64,000 nt of DNA from Sphaerisporangium aureirubrum (GCF_042658925.1 NZ_JBHSRF010000013.1:62001-126000); one strand, 5' to 3'. Positions 35,554-43,598 are shown, counted from the first letter of the stretch. Notes: generated from the sequence alone by a model not told the origin. A program made the numbers and translations.

Positions 35554-36397
35554 GACGGCGCACCGCCTCACGCCTGGCGACGGCCTCGGCGCCTTCCTCA
35601 CGCAGCAGCGTCCACACGTGGTGGCGGTACTCCCCGAACGCCGGGTTGGCGCGCAGGTCGCCGTCGCGGGAGTCGAAGTCGACCGGGAAGATCTCCTTGA
35701 TCCGGCCGGGCCGCGCGGTCATCACCGCCACCCGTTGCCCGAGGTAGACCGCCTCGTCGATGCCGTGCGTGATGAAGATGACGGTCTTGCCGGTCTTGTC
35801 CCAGATGCGCAGCAGCTCCTCCTGGAGCGACTCGCGGGTCTGCGCGTCCAGCGCGGCGAACGGCTCGTCCATCAGCAGCACCTGCGGGTCGAACGCCAGG
35901 CTGCGGGCGATGGCCACCCGCTGCCGCATGCCGCCGGACAACTCGTGCGGGTAGCGCTCGCCGAAGCCGTCCAGACCGACCAGGTCCAGGTAGTGCCGCG
36001 CCCGCTCGGCCCGCTCCCTGCGGGACACCCCCTTGGCCTCCAGGCCGAACTCGATGTTGGCCAGCGCCGTGCGCCAGGGGAACAACGCGTACTGCTGGAA
36101 GACGATCCCCCGGTCCAGCCCGGGACCGGTGATCGGCGTGCCGTCCAGCAGGATCTCCCCGGACGTCGGCGCGGTCAGGCCCGCGACCAGGTCCAGCAGC
36201 GTGGACTTGCCGCAGCCGCTCGGGCCGACCAGGGTCAGGAACTCCCCGGCGCCCACGTCCAGCGAGATGTCCTCCAGGGCGGCGAACGGCGGGCCGCCGT
36301 CGCGTACGGGGAACTCCTTGCGCACGTCCCTGATGCCGATCTTGGGTCGCGTCGCGGCCGGTTCCCAGCCGGTGACCTGGTCCAGGATGGCGGTCAT
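35546..36397 (-). CDS. Sulfonate/nitrate/taurine-type ABC ATP-binding protein (SsuB-like)
   Basis: ATPase of 283 residues: Walker A GPSGCGKST, Q-loop GIVFQQYALFPW, signature LSGGMRQRVAIARSL, Walker B VLLMDEPFAALD, all in the SsuB/TauB form. It energises the permease encoded next. The ATG overlaps the stop of the binding-protein gene (ATGA). Confidence 0.94.
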   Translation of the reverse strand: MTAILDQVTGWEPAATRPKIGIRDVRKEFPVRDGGPPFAALEDISLDVGAGEFLTLVGPSGCGKSTLLDLVAGLTAPTSGEILLDGTPITGPGLDRGIVFQQYALFPWRTALANIEFGLEAKGVSRRERAERARHYLDLVGLDGFGERYPHELSGGMRQRVAIARSLAFDPQVLLMDEPFAALDAQTRESLQEELLRIWDKTGKTVIFITHGIDEAVYLGQRVAVMTARPGRIKEIFPVDFDSRDGDLRANPAFGEYRHHVWTLLREEGAEAVARREAVRRHG

Positions 36398-37413
36398 GAG
36401 GCGCTCCCGTTCGCGTAGGGGTTGAAGTCGTTGGTGTAGAGGTCGGTGAGCTTCACCTGGCCGGGACGGATCTCGCCCTCGCGCTGCAACCAGTCGATCC
36501 AGGTCTGGAACTCGCTCTCGGCGATGACCCCGCCCTTGCCGGCGATGCCGGTGCTCTTCCAGAACTTCACCGCGCTCGCGTCCTCGTTACGCCCGCGCTT
36601 GGCGATGATCTGCTCGAACTTGGCGATGACCTCGGCCTTGGGATGGGTCTGCGCCCAGTCGATGGCCTTGGCGAAGCCCGCCACGAACTTCTTGACGGTC
36701 TGCGGGTTGCGGGCGATGAAGTCCTCGCGCATCACGGTGGCGCCGGCGGTGAACGGCCCGAACAGGCCGACGTCGGTGAACAGCGGCCGCAGCCCGCCGC
36801 GCTCCAGCGCCTTGTCCTTGAGAATGCCGCCGAGCGTGGCCACGTCCAGCGTGCCCTGCCGCACGGCCTGCTCGGTGTTGACCGGCGGGACGACGACCAG
36901 CTCGACCTGCTTGATCTCCTCGGGGCTGAGGCCGTTGCGCTTGAGGTACTCCTTGATCACGGCCTCGTGGTGCGCGCCGAGGGTGTTGACGCCGATCTTC
37001 TTGCCGATCAGGTCGCGTGCGGTCCTGATCGGGCTGTCCTCGGCGACGTAGTAGCCGCTGAAGCTCTCCTTGTCGGAGCCGTAGTAGCCGATCACTCCCT
37101 TGATCGGCGCCTTGGCGGCCCTGAGCTTGACGATCGCGCCGTTGAACGCGCCGCCGAAGTCGATCTGGCCGGTGGCGACGGACTGGATGTCCTGGGGACC
37201 GGAGATGGTGTTGCCGACCCACTTGAGTTTGATGTCACCGAGGTAGCCGAGTTCGGCGGCGAGCTCGGGGAAGGTGACTTGGCCGACGCTGCCCTGGTAG
37301 CGAAGCTCGGTCGCCTCGGGAGCGCCGGGCTCGGCCTGGCCCGCGGCGGAGCCGCAGCCCGCCAGCACGGTGGCCAGCAGGACGGGCAGCAGGGCGTGTC
37401 TGATTCTGATCAC
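36394..37413 (-). CDS. Sulfonate-type ABC solute-binding lipoprotein (SsuA-like)
   Basis: Receptor of 339 residues with signal peptide and lipobox VLAGC (Cys20), then LRYQGSVGQVTFPELAAELGYL and later LIGKKIGVNTLGAHHEAV, characteristic of SsuA/TauA/ThiY-type proteins. I use the GTG at 37413, preceded by a GAGG site, since the longer frame adds a charged stretch before the signal peptide. First structural gene of the sulfur operon, 173 bp downstream of a leader peptide. Confidence 0.9.
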   Translation of the reverse strand: MIRIRHALLPVLLATVLAGCGSAAGQAEPGAPEATELRYQGSVGQVTFPELAAELGYLGDIKLKWVGNTISGPQDIQSVATGQIDFGGAFNGAIVKLRAAKAPIKGVIGYYGSDKESFSGYYVAEDSPIRTARDLIGKKIGVNTLGAHHEAVIKEYLKRNGLSPEEIKQVELVVVPPVNTEQAVRQGTLDVATLGGILKDKALERGGLRPLFTDVGLFGPFTAGATVMREDFIARNPQTVKKFVAGFAKAIDWAQTHPKAEVIAKFEQIIAKRGRNEDASAVKFWKSTGIAGKGGVIAESEFQTWIDWLQREGEIRPGQVKLTDLYTNDFNPYANGSAS

Positions 37414-37586
37414 GGGGATTTCGTCCTCACGGAGGGACGGGCATGGTCGCGCGACCTGGTCGCGGGCATGCGAAAGCACATCGGGCGTGCGTGGGCGGCG
37501 TCGGCCACGCGGGGGTGGAGGCGGGGCGGGGGGCGGCGTTGGCCGCGCTCAGGGCCCCGGGCGAAAGGAAGAGGACTGACCGGTGA

Positions 37587-37661
37587 TCAACGACACTGCG
37601 CGGCGACGACGCGCCCGAAGTCCACGTACGGGCGCCGGGTCAGGTAAAGGCCCTGGCTCAT
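37587..37661 (-). CDS. 24-residue leader peptide ending in Cys-Arg
   Basis: A 25-codon open frame whose product ends LTRRPYVDFGRVVAAQCR and is followed by TGA. It resembles the short actinobacterial leader peptides with an RRxxVDxxR core and a C-terminal Cys, which are found before sulfur and ABC transporter genes. Such peptides are thought to sense cysteine supply through ribosome stalling (family knowledge, details inferred). A promoter (TTGACT-17 bp-TAGCGT) ends 7 bp before the ATG, so the message probably starts at or next to the ATG and is leaderless. The SsuA-like gene begins 173 bp downstream. Confidence 0.75.
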   Translation of the reverse strand: MSQGLYLTRRPYVDFGRVVAAQCR

Positions 37662-37668
37662 GTCTTTC

Positions 37669-37697
37669 ACGCTACGAGCCCGCGATCCATAAGTCAA
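37669..37697 (-). promoter_or_regulatory. Promoter of the sulfur operon
   Basis: -35 TTGACT at 37697-37692 and -10 TAGCGT at 37674-37669, spacer 17 bp, close to the consensus for the housekeeping sigma factor. The start point is expected at about 37662-37661, the ATG of the leader peptide. Confidence 0.6.
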
Positions 37698-37700
37698 TAT

Positions 37701-37712
37701 TTCCTACCTGAT
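37701..37712 (-). promoter_or_regulatory. Shared motif ATCWGGTAGGAA, copy at the sulfur operon
   Basis: ATCAGGTAGGAA on the minus strand lies directly upstream of the -35 box. The same 12-bp motif with one change occurs between the LanC-like and sulfotransferase genes. Position fits an activator site; the regulator is unknown. Confidence 0.5.
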
Positions 37713-37756
37713 ATACATGAAAAGGACGGACCTGGACGTCACCGGCGCTTCGCGCG

Positions 37757-39097
37757 CTACGCGCCGGGCCGCCGGGCCATCACCGCGGGCACCGGGATGA
37801 CCGGGAAGGGGTTGTCCGGCAGCAGCAGAACCGAGCGCGCCGGGTCACCCGCGACCGCGGCGTGCAGATGGAGCAGCGCCGCCCCGATGCCGGCCGCGCC
37901 GACCATGTACCCCGTGTCGGCGGAGATCTCGGTGGGCCGAATCCGCCGGTACGCCTGGTACCAGCGCAGCCCTCTGCCGTCTGGATCGGTCCCTTTCCCT
38001 GCCAGGTGCTCGCCGAGCGTGCGCGCGAAGGCGAGGTGCGCCTGCCGGCCGGTCGCCGCCCACAGGCCGACGAACAGCTCGAGCAGCCCGGCCGCGCCGC
38101 AGCACTGGCACGCGACGTCCCAGAACCCCTCGGTCTTCACCCACGGCGCGCCGCTGGTCATGATGCCGTGCGCGAGCAGCTCGACCCACTCCAGGTCGCC
38201 GGGGTCGCCCGCCACCTGGTACAGCTCGTGGAACAGCCGCGCCACCCCCGCGGAGCCGGAGCACAGCCCGAGGTAGTGCAGTTCCCTGGCCTGCGGCACG
38301 TGGTGCGGGACCACCGCGCACCGGCCGCGCACCGTGCTCACCGCGCGGACGAACCCCGCGCCGCGCCGGGCCGCGCTCAGGAACCGCTCGTCGCCGGTGA
38401 CGCCGTACAGCCGGGCGAGCAGGAAGGCCGTTCCCGCGGTGCCGGACAGGAAGCCGGGCGTGACCGCGTCCTCGGGGAGGTCGGGGCAGTCGCCGAACCG
38501 GTGGCCGGGCACGACCGCCGCCGCGACCCGCTTGCCCGCCTCGACCGCCACCTCTTCGTACGCCGGCACGCCGAGCACCGCTCCGGCCTGCAGCAGCCCG
38601 AGGATGATGCCTCCGTCACCGCGCTGCGCGGGGTCCTTGGACCAGCCCACGCCGTCGTCGAAGACGCGCACCCGGCGGACGATGTGGTCGGCGGCGGCCA
38701 CCGCGGCGTCCTCGAGGCCGGCGTCGCCGAGCGCCCAGCCGGCCCGGGTGAGCGCGACCACCGTGCCGGTCAGGCCGTGGTACAGGGACAGGTCGGTCTG
38801 GCGCCGCCAGGTCGCGGCGAGGCGGCGGGCTCCGGCCCGCGCGTCGTCGAGGTACGCCTCGTGGCCGGTCGCCTCGGCGAGCTCCAGGAAGAAGAGCACG
38901 ATCCCGGCCGCGCCCGCGTAGAGGGAGGACGGCTCCGGGGTGCCCGCGGAACGGCCTCCGGGGTCGGGGTTGGCCTTCCAGTACCGGCCGTGCTCGTCGT
39001 CGACGGCCGCGGAGCGGATCCATCGGGCCGCCGCGATCGCGGCGCTCAGCGGAGTCTCGGCACGCCCGCCGCCTGGGCGGATCCGATCCGAACTCAT
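37757..39097 (-). CDS. Stand-alone LanC-like cyclase protein with CCG motif
   Basis: Lanthionine synthetase C-like protein of 446 residues with the alpha/alpha-barrel repeats SLYHGLTGT, GFLSGTAGT, LGLCSGSAG, and CCGAAGL. The zinc ligands expected from LanC are Cys279 (LCSG) and Cys332-Cys333 (QCCG). The usual Cys-His-Gly is Cys-Cys-Gly, giving a possible three-Cys site as in the promiscuous cyclase ProcM. LanC cyclases add Cys thiols to dehydroamino acids, and other LanC-like proteins act on different thiol targets. No precursor peptide or dehydratase is nearby, so it may not make a lanthipeptide. A GATAAT -10 box ends 7 bp before the ATG at 39097, suggesting a leaderless message. Confidence 0.85.
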   Translation of the reverse strand: MSSDRIRPGGGRAETPLSAAIAAARWIRSAAVDDEHGRYWKANPDPGGRSAGTPEPSSLYAGAAGIVLFFLELAEATGHEAYLDDARAGARRLAATWRRQTDLSLYHGLTGTVVALTRAGWALGDAGLEDAAVAAADHIVRRVRVFDDGVGWSKDPAQRGDGGIILGLLQAGAVLGVPAYEEVAVEAGKRVAAAVVPGHRFGDCPDLPEDAVTPGFLSGTAGTAFLLARLYGVTGDERFLSAARRGAGFVRAVSTVRGRCAVVPHHVPQARELHYLGLCSGSAGVARLFHELYQVAGDPGDLEWVELLAHGIMTSGAPWVKTEGFWDVACQCCGAAGLLELFVGLWAATGRQAHLAFARTLGEHLAGKGTDPDGRGLRWYQAYRRIRPTEISADTGYMVGAAGIGAALLHLHAAVAGDPARSVLLLPDNPFPVIPVPAVMARRPGA

Positions 39098-39104
39098 GAC
39101 CAGG

Positions 39105-39128
39105 ATTATCCCATACATCTGGTAGGAA
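39105..39128. promoter_or_regulatory. Divergent promoter region with second copy of ATCWGGTAGGAA
   Basis: ATCTGGTAGGAA lies at 39117-39128 on the plus strand. It overlaps the region between the -10 box GATAAT of the LanC-like gene (39110-39105, minus strand) and a TATAAG sequence reading toward the sulfotransferase. Both divergent genes could be controlled from here. Confidence 0.5.
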
Positions 39129-39166
39129 TATAAGGTTTGTCGACCGGAGCGTGGGAGGGACAGCCG

Positions 39167-40192
39167 ATGCCGTTTCCGGACTTCCTGGTCATAGGTGTAC
39201 CCAAATCTGGGACCACCGCTTTGCACGCCGCCCTGCGGCCCCATCCCGCCCTGTACATGTCACCGGTCAAGGAACCCAAATACTTTCTCACCGATGGGCC
39301 TCCCCCCACCAGAGGGGGACCCGGGGACGCCGCGACGTACCGTGAGCACGTCTGGCGTCGCGAGGACTACGAAGCCCTGTTCGCGGACGCGCCAGCCGGG
39401 GCGTTGTGTGGTGAGTCGACCCCTTTTTATCTCTATGACCGGGCGGCGCAGCGGCGCATCCACGCCGTCGCCCCGCAGGCGAAGCTCATCGCCATCCTGC
39501 GCGACCCCGTCGAGCGGGCCCACTCCAACTGGACCCACCTGTGGTCGGCGGGACTGGAGCCGATCGGCGACGTGGTGCGGGCGTGCGCCGAGGACGAGCG
39601 GCGCAAGGCCGCCGGGTGGGCGCACTTCTGGCACTACGTGAGCCTCGGCCGGTACGGCGAGCAACTGGAGCATCTGTACGACCTCTTCCCTCGCGAGCAG
39701 GTGCTGGTCTTCCGGTACCGCGAGCTGCTCGACGACCCGGCCCGGACGCTCGACCGGGTGTGCGGCTTCCTCGGCGTCGAGCAGGGGCTGCTCACCCACA
39801 TCCCCCGGGAGAACGTGACGGCCCAGCCCGAGCAGGGGCGGCGGCACCAGTTGCTGTCGATGGCGCTGCGGGCACTCGCCAGGGCCGGGCACCACCTGCC
39901 GGAAAAGCTGGGGCGGGTGCCGATCGAACGGATCGAGAGCCTGCTGCAGAGCCAGGGCGCGCCGCGGCGCCCGCTCACCTGGGATCAGCGGCAGCGGCTG
40001 CTGGCCCACTTCACCGCCGACATCGAGCTGCTCCAGCGGGTCACCGGCGAGGACTTCGGCGACTGGCTGAGGCCGCGCGAACGCTCGGGCGGCCTGGTCG
40101 GGGCCCGTCCGCCCGGCCAGCGCCAGGCCCGCAACGGCCGCCCCGGCCCTCCGGCGATCGGCCGGAACGACCGGAACGACCGTCCGGCGTAG
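39167..40192 (+). CDS. Sulfotransferase
   Basis: PAPS-dependent sulfotransferase of 341 residues. VPKSGTTAL is the 5'-phosphosulfate loop and AILRDPVERAHSNW the 3'-phosphate motif; both are intact. It resembles the heparan/carbohydrate-type and mycobacterial sulfotransferases; acceptor unknown. ATG at 39167 follows GGGAGGG at good spacing, whereas the 10 residues before it add no conserved part. The last 35 residues are Arg/Gly/Pro-rich. It is divergent from the LanC-like gene across a motif shared with the sulfonate operon. Confidence 0.92.
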   Translation: MPFPDFLVIGVPKSGTTALHAALRPHPALYMSPVKEPKYFLTDGPPPTRGGPGDAATYREHVWRREDYEALFADAPAGALCGESTPFYLYDRAAQRRIHAVAPQAKLIAILRDPVERAHSNWTHLWSAGLEPIGDVVRACAEDERRKAAGWAHFWHYVSLGRYGEQLEHLYDLFPREQVLVFRYRELLDDPARTLDRVCGFLGVEQGLLTHIPRENVTAQPEQGRRHQLLSMALRALARAGHHLPEKLGRVPIERIESLLQSQGAPRRPLTWDQRQRLLAHFTADIELLQRVTGEDFGDWLRPRERSGGLVGARPPGQRQARNGRPGPPAIGRNDRNDRPA

Positions 40193-40204
40193 GAGCCGCC
40201 GCGC

Positions 40205-40229
40205 GACCGCCCGGCGGAACCGGGCGGTC
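40205..40229. terminator. Hairpin between convergent genes
   Basis: GACCGCCCG-N7-CGGGCGGTC, perfect 9-bp stem between the sulfotransferase end and the stop of the glycosidase-like gene. No U tract on either side. Confidence 0.6.
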
Positions 40230-41175
40230 AGCGCAGTTCGGTGCGTAGTTCGTGGGTGCCGTCGGCGCGGGTGTACTCGTAGTACAGCCGCGTCCCGCCG
40301 CCCGGCAGGTCGACCAGGTCGAGGTAGCGCAGGCCGCCGCCGCGATGCGGTGAGGCGGCGAGCGGGGCGGTGCCGATCGCGGTCAGCTCGGCCGGGTCGC
40401 GGCCGACGGCCACGCCGGTCTTCTCCTCGTAGTTCTCCGCCGCGCTGGCGCGGCCGTCGTAGAACGCCACCACGCGGTCGCCCTCGAAGCGCACCGCGCT
40501 GATCCGCACGCCGCGGCCGTCCCACTCGCCCGGCCGGCCGCGCAGCGCCGTGCCCCGCCACGTCCAGACGAGCCCGTCGGTGCTGGTGGCGTAGTCGGTC
40601 ACCATCTGGTCGGCCTGCTCGGGGTCGGCCAGCGGGTGGCAGGACGCCCACAGGTGCCAGACGCCACCGTGCCGCACGATCACCGTGTCCTTGACGCCGG
40701 TGCTCGCGTCGCCCGCGAGCACGGTGCGGCGGCCCGCCGGGTCGAAGTCCGCCGGGTCGTCCGCCTCGAGCACCTCCACCCGCCAGTGCTTGGTGCCGAT
40801 GGTCGCGCAGCTGAGGTAGAGCCGCCAGCGTCCCTCGGGCGTGTGCACCAGCGTGGGACGCTCCAGCGACTCGGCGTCCATGTCCTCGCGCCGGATCGTC
40901 CGCAAGGTCTCGAAGGTCGTGCCGTCCGCGGAGCGGGCCACCGACACCGCGTACCCGCGCCCTTCCCCGATCGGCCGCCGCAGCCGGTACGCGAGGTAGA
41001 TCGTCCCATCGGCCAGGACGGCACTCGGCGCGCCCGCCCAGTGGCCCTCCCCGGCGACGGGAGGGGTGATCGCGACGGCCGAGCGGTCGGGAGCCGGGAG
41101 CAGCTCTCCGAGATCGGCGACGCTCACATCCTCGGGTGCGGGTGTCACCTTCGGCAGAGGTTGGGCAAGGTTCAC
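40228..41175 (-). CDS. Glycosyl-hydrolase-like five-bladed beta-propeller protein
   Basis: A 315-residue protein with repeated strand pairs and motifs of the GH43/GH32/GH68-like propellers: GHWAGAPSAVLADGTIYLAYR, RPTLVHTPEGRWRLYLS, DTVIVRHGGVWHLWASCHP and GGLRYLDLVDLPGGGTRLYYEY. No signal peptide, so it is cytoplasmic. The catalytic acids cannot be fixed with confidence, so activity on a glycoside is inferred from fold only. GTG at 41175 follows GAGGAG. It stands alone. Confidence 0.75.
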   Translation of the reverse strand: MNLAQPLPKVTPAPEDVSVADLGELLPAPDRSAVAITPPVAGEGHWAGAPSAVLADGTIYLAYRLRRPIGEGRGYAVSVARSADGTTFETLRTIRREDMDAESLERPTLVHTPEGRWRLYLSCATIGTKHWRVEVLEADDPADFDPAGRRTVLAGDASTGVKDTVIVRHGGVWHLWASCHPLADPEQADQMVTDYATSTDGLVWTWRGTALRGRPGEWDGRGVRISAVRFEGDRVVAFYDGRASAAENYEEKTGVAVGRDPAELTAIGTAPLAASPHRGGGLRYLDLVDLPGGGTRLYYEYTRADGTHELRTELR

Positions 41176-41265
41176 GAGTGTTCACTCCTCACGGTGTAGG
41201 TCCGAGCTTCCTACATGGATTTCCCGCATTCCCTACGAACTTTACCGGAAATAACGCGGTGCCGC

Positions 41266-41333
41266 ATGACGCGCTGTGACGATCGCTGCCTCGCGGCGGA
41301 AAAATAGGGAGTGCGCCGGGGTCGACTCCCCGG
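41266..41333 (+). other. Cys-containing mini-ORF and hairpin before the MOSC gene
   Basis: A 13-codon frame at 41266-41307 (MTRCDDRCLAAEK, then TAG) contains two Cys and is followed by hairpin CCGGGG-N6-CCCCGG at 41316-41333, 13 bp before the MOSC start. It could be a small attenuator; there is no ribosome site, so it may be chance. Confidence 0.2.
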
Positions 41334-41346
41334 ATAGCGTGCCGGT

Positions 41347-42012
41347 ATGGGGGAACTCATTTCCGTCAACCTCGCGGTGCCCCGGCCGAACCCGGCGAAA
41401 GCCGACGTGGGCACCACCGGCATCGACAAGCGGCCTACCACCGAGGCCGTCCACGTACGCGCTCCCGGGCCCAGGCGCACCGGGCTCGGCAGTGGCCTGC
41501 TGGGCGACCAGATCTTCGACACGACCAGCCACGGCGGCGACGACCAGGCCGTCTACGCCTACGCCCGCGAGGACCTCGACCACTGGGAGGGTGAACTCGG
41601 CCGATCCCTGACCGGCGGGATGTTCGGCGAGAACATCACCACGCGCGGCCTGGACGTCAACGGCGCCCTCATCGGCGAACGCTGGCGGATCGGCGATCAT
41701 CTCCTCCTGGAGGTCAGCGCGCCGCGCATCCCCTGCGACACCTTCGCGCAGTGGATCGAAGAGCCGGGCTGGATCAAGCGCTTCGTCGTCGCCGCGCGGC
41801 CGGGGGCGTACCTCCGGGTGATCGAACCCGGCGAGATGCGCGCCGGGGACCCCGTCGTCGTCGAGTACCGCCCCGGCCACGAGGTCACCGTCGCCGTCAC
41901 CTTCCGCGCCACCACCCTCGAACCGGACCTGCTTCCCCTGCTGCCGCCCGTCGAGGCCCTGCCCCGGTCCGTCCGCGAGCGGGCCGCCCGCCGCACCGGG
42001 ACGACCATCTGA
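41347..42012 (+). CDS. MOSC-domain protein (YiiM-like)
   Basis: A 221-residue molybdenum-cofactor sulfurase C-terminal domain protein. MFGENITTRGL, IGERWRIGDHLLLEVSAPRIPCDTF and the Cys of RIPCDTF are the conserved core; this Cys carries sulfur or contacts the molybdenum cofactor in relatives. YiiM is involved in detoxification of N-hydroxylated compounds. It stands alone on the plus strand. Confidence 0.9.
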   Translation: MGELISVNLAVPRPNPAKADVGTTGIDKRPTTEAVHVRAPGPRRTGLGSGLLGDQIFDTTSHGGDDQAVYAYAREDLDHWEGELGRSLTGGMFGENITTRGLDVNGALIGERWRIGDHLLLEVSAPRIPCDTFAQWIEEPGWIKRFVVAARPGAYLRVIEPGEMRAGDPVVVEYRPGHEVTVAVTFRATTLEPDLLPLLPPVEALPRSVRERAARRTGTTI

Positions 42013-42051
42013 CCGTGCCGCGAACCACGCGGCGGAGAGGAAGGCCCCTCG

Positions 42052-43155
42052 ATGGGTGACGTGCGGATGCGCCTCCAGGAGGCCGTGGACCGGCTCGTCG
42101 AGGACGGCACCGAACGGGGGATACAGGTCGCGGTCTACCGGCACGGCGAGCTGGTCGCCGACGTCGTGGCCGGCACGGCGGACCCCGGCTCCGGCCGGCC
42201 GGTCACCTCCGGCACCCTGTTCTACAACTTCTCCATCGGCAAGGGCGCCGCCTCGGCCGTCGCGCACGTGCTCGCCGAGCGCGGCCTGTTCACCTACGAC
42301 ACCCCGGTCGCCGAGCTGTGGCCGGAGTTCGCGGCGCACGGCAAGGGCGGGGTGACGGTACGGCACGTGCTGACCCACTCGGCCGGGCTGCCGGGCGTGC
42401 CCCCGGGCACCACCGTCGAGGACCTGTGCGACTGGGACCGCATGTGCGCGGGGCTGGCCGGCGCGGAGCTCTGGTGGGAGCCGGGCACCCGGGTGGGCTA
42501 CCACGCCTACTCCTTCGGGTACCTCATCGGGGAGATCGTCCGCCGGGCGACGGGGAAGCCGATCTCGCAGGTGCTGCGCGAGGAGGTGACCGGTCCGCTG
42601 GGCGTCGCCGACGAGCTGTACTTCGGCGTGCCCGAGTCCGAGCACCACCGGCTCGCCCGGCTGGAGGACGCCGAGGGCACCGCCGAGATGATGGGGAGCC
42701 TGCCTCCCGACCTGCCGATGTTCCGGGCGGGCGGCCCCCAGCTGTGGCCGTGCGCCGCCCTCGGCAACCGCACCGACGTCCTCACCGCGGACATCCCCGC
42801 GGGCGGCAAGACCACGGCCCGCGCCATCGCCCGCATGTACGCCGCGATGATCGGCGAGGTGGACGGCGTGCGGCTGATCTCCCCCGGGCGGCTGAAAGAG
42901 GTGTCGTCCACGGCCGCCGAGGGCGTCGACGCCGTCTTCGGCAACGAGTCCCGCTGGGGGCTCGGCTTCGGCCTCGGCCGGCCCGACGTCACCAAGGAGG
43001 TCCCCGGCGCGTTCGGCATGAGCGGCGCGGGCGGCAGCCACGCCTACGCCGACACCGCGACCGGCATGACGCTCGCCGTCACCAAGAACCGCCTCAGTCT
43101 CGATTTCTCCACCGTCAACCAGATCAACGAGCTGGTGCTCGGCCCGGACGCCTGA
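42052..43155 (+). CDS. Serine beta-lactamase-like hydrolase (class C fold)
   Basis: Cytoplasmic hydrolase of 367 residues in the esterase/class C beta-lactamase-like superfamily. The nucleophile motif is FSIGKGAAS (SxxK) and YHAYSFG supplies the Tyr. No signal peptide is present, so it is more likely an esterase or amidase than a drug-resistance enzyme. ATG at 42052 after GAGAGGAAGG. It is 40 bp after the MOSC gene and possibly in the same transcript. Confidence 0.88.
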   Translation: MGDVRMRLQEAVDRLVEDGTERGIQVAVYRHGELVADVVAGTADPGSGRPVTSGTLFYNFSIGKGAASAVAHVLAERGLFTYDTPVAELWPEFAAHGKGGVTVRHVLTHSAGLPGVPPGTTVEDLCDWDRMCAGLAGAELWWEPGTRVGYHAYSFGYLIGEIVRRATGKPISQVLREEVTGPLGVADELYFGVPESEHHRLARLEDAEGTAEMMGSLPPDLPMFRAGGPQLWPCAALGNRTDVLTADIPAGGKTTARAIARMYAAMIGEVDGVRLISPGRLKEVSSTAAEGVDAVFGNESRWGLGFGLGRPDVTKEVPGAFGMSGAGGSHAYADTATGMTLAVTKNRLSLDFSTVNQINELVLGPDA

Positions 43156-43163
43156 GCGGCAGG

Positions 43164-43598
43164 TCAGGCCGGGCAGTCGTCGTCATCGGGGCGGGTCTCC
43201 TGGGCGAGCGCCGTGTCGCCGTCCTCGCGGGCCGTCGTCTCGGCCTTCTTGACCTTCGGCTTCTCGGGCGACCGGACGATGATCTGCAGGGTGATGTGAC
43301 AGACCTTGACGTTCTTGCACAGGGCGCTCTGCACGTTGGTCGCGCCGCCGGCGTTCTGGGTGGAGGTGTGCTGGGTGCCGCGCTGGACGGTCGGGCTCTT
43401 GATGTCGACGAAGGTGCGGTTGCGCTTGCCGTTGCCCGCGTCGACGCTCTTGGGGTCGTCGCCGCGGATCTCGGCGTGCTTCACGGGCCGCCGGCCGCCC
43501 TTGCCGTCCGCGCTCGTGGGGGACGCGGTGGCGAGGACGGCCAGGCTGCCGAGGAGTGTCAGGACGAGGACCGTCCCGGCGGTGGGTCGTCGGCTCAT
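43164..43598 (-). CDS. Small secreted protein, paralogue A
   Basis: A 144-residue protein with a signal peptide (TVLVLTLLGSLAVLATASPTSA) and a mature region with GNGKRNRTFVDIKSP, GTQHTSTQNAGG and ALCKNVKVCHI. The same pattern (GNGKRN, FV, SP, QH, N, GG, C-x5-C) occurs in the gene just upstream, so they are tandem paralogues. The two Cys can form a small disulfide loop. The C-terminus is Glu/Asp-rich. No known family is recognised. Its ATG overlaps the stop of the neighbour (ATGA). Confidence 0.75.
   Translation of the reverse strand: MSRRPTAGTVLVLTLLGSLAVLATASPTSADGKGGRRPVKHAEIRGDDPKSVDAGNGKRNRTFVDIKSPTVQRGTQHTSTQNAGGATNVQSALCKNVKVCHITLQIIVRSPEKPKVKKAETTAREDGDTALAQETRPDDDDCPA

Noticed and set aside
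37414..39166. Lanthipeptide precursor near the LanC-like gene
   Set aside because: No short Ser/Thr/Cys-rich peptide with a leader was found; the only short frame is the sulfur leader peptide.
42052..43155. Antibiotic-resistance beta-lactamase
   Set aside because: Only the SxxK fold features are present, without a signal peptide; an esterase-like role is more likely.
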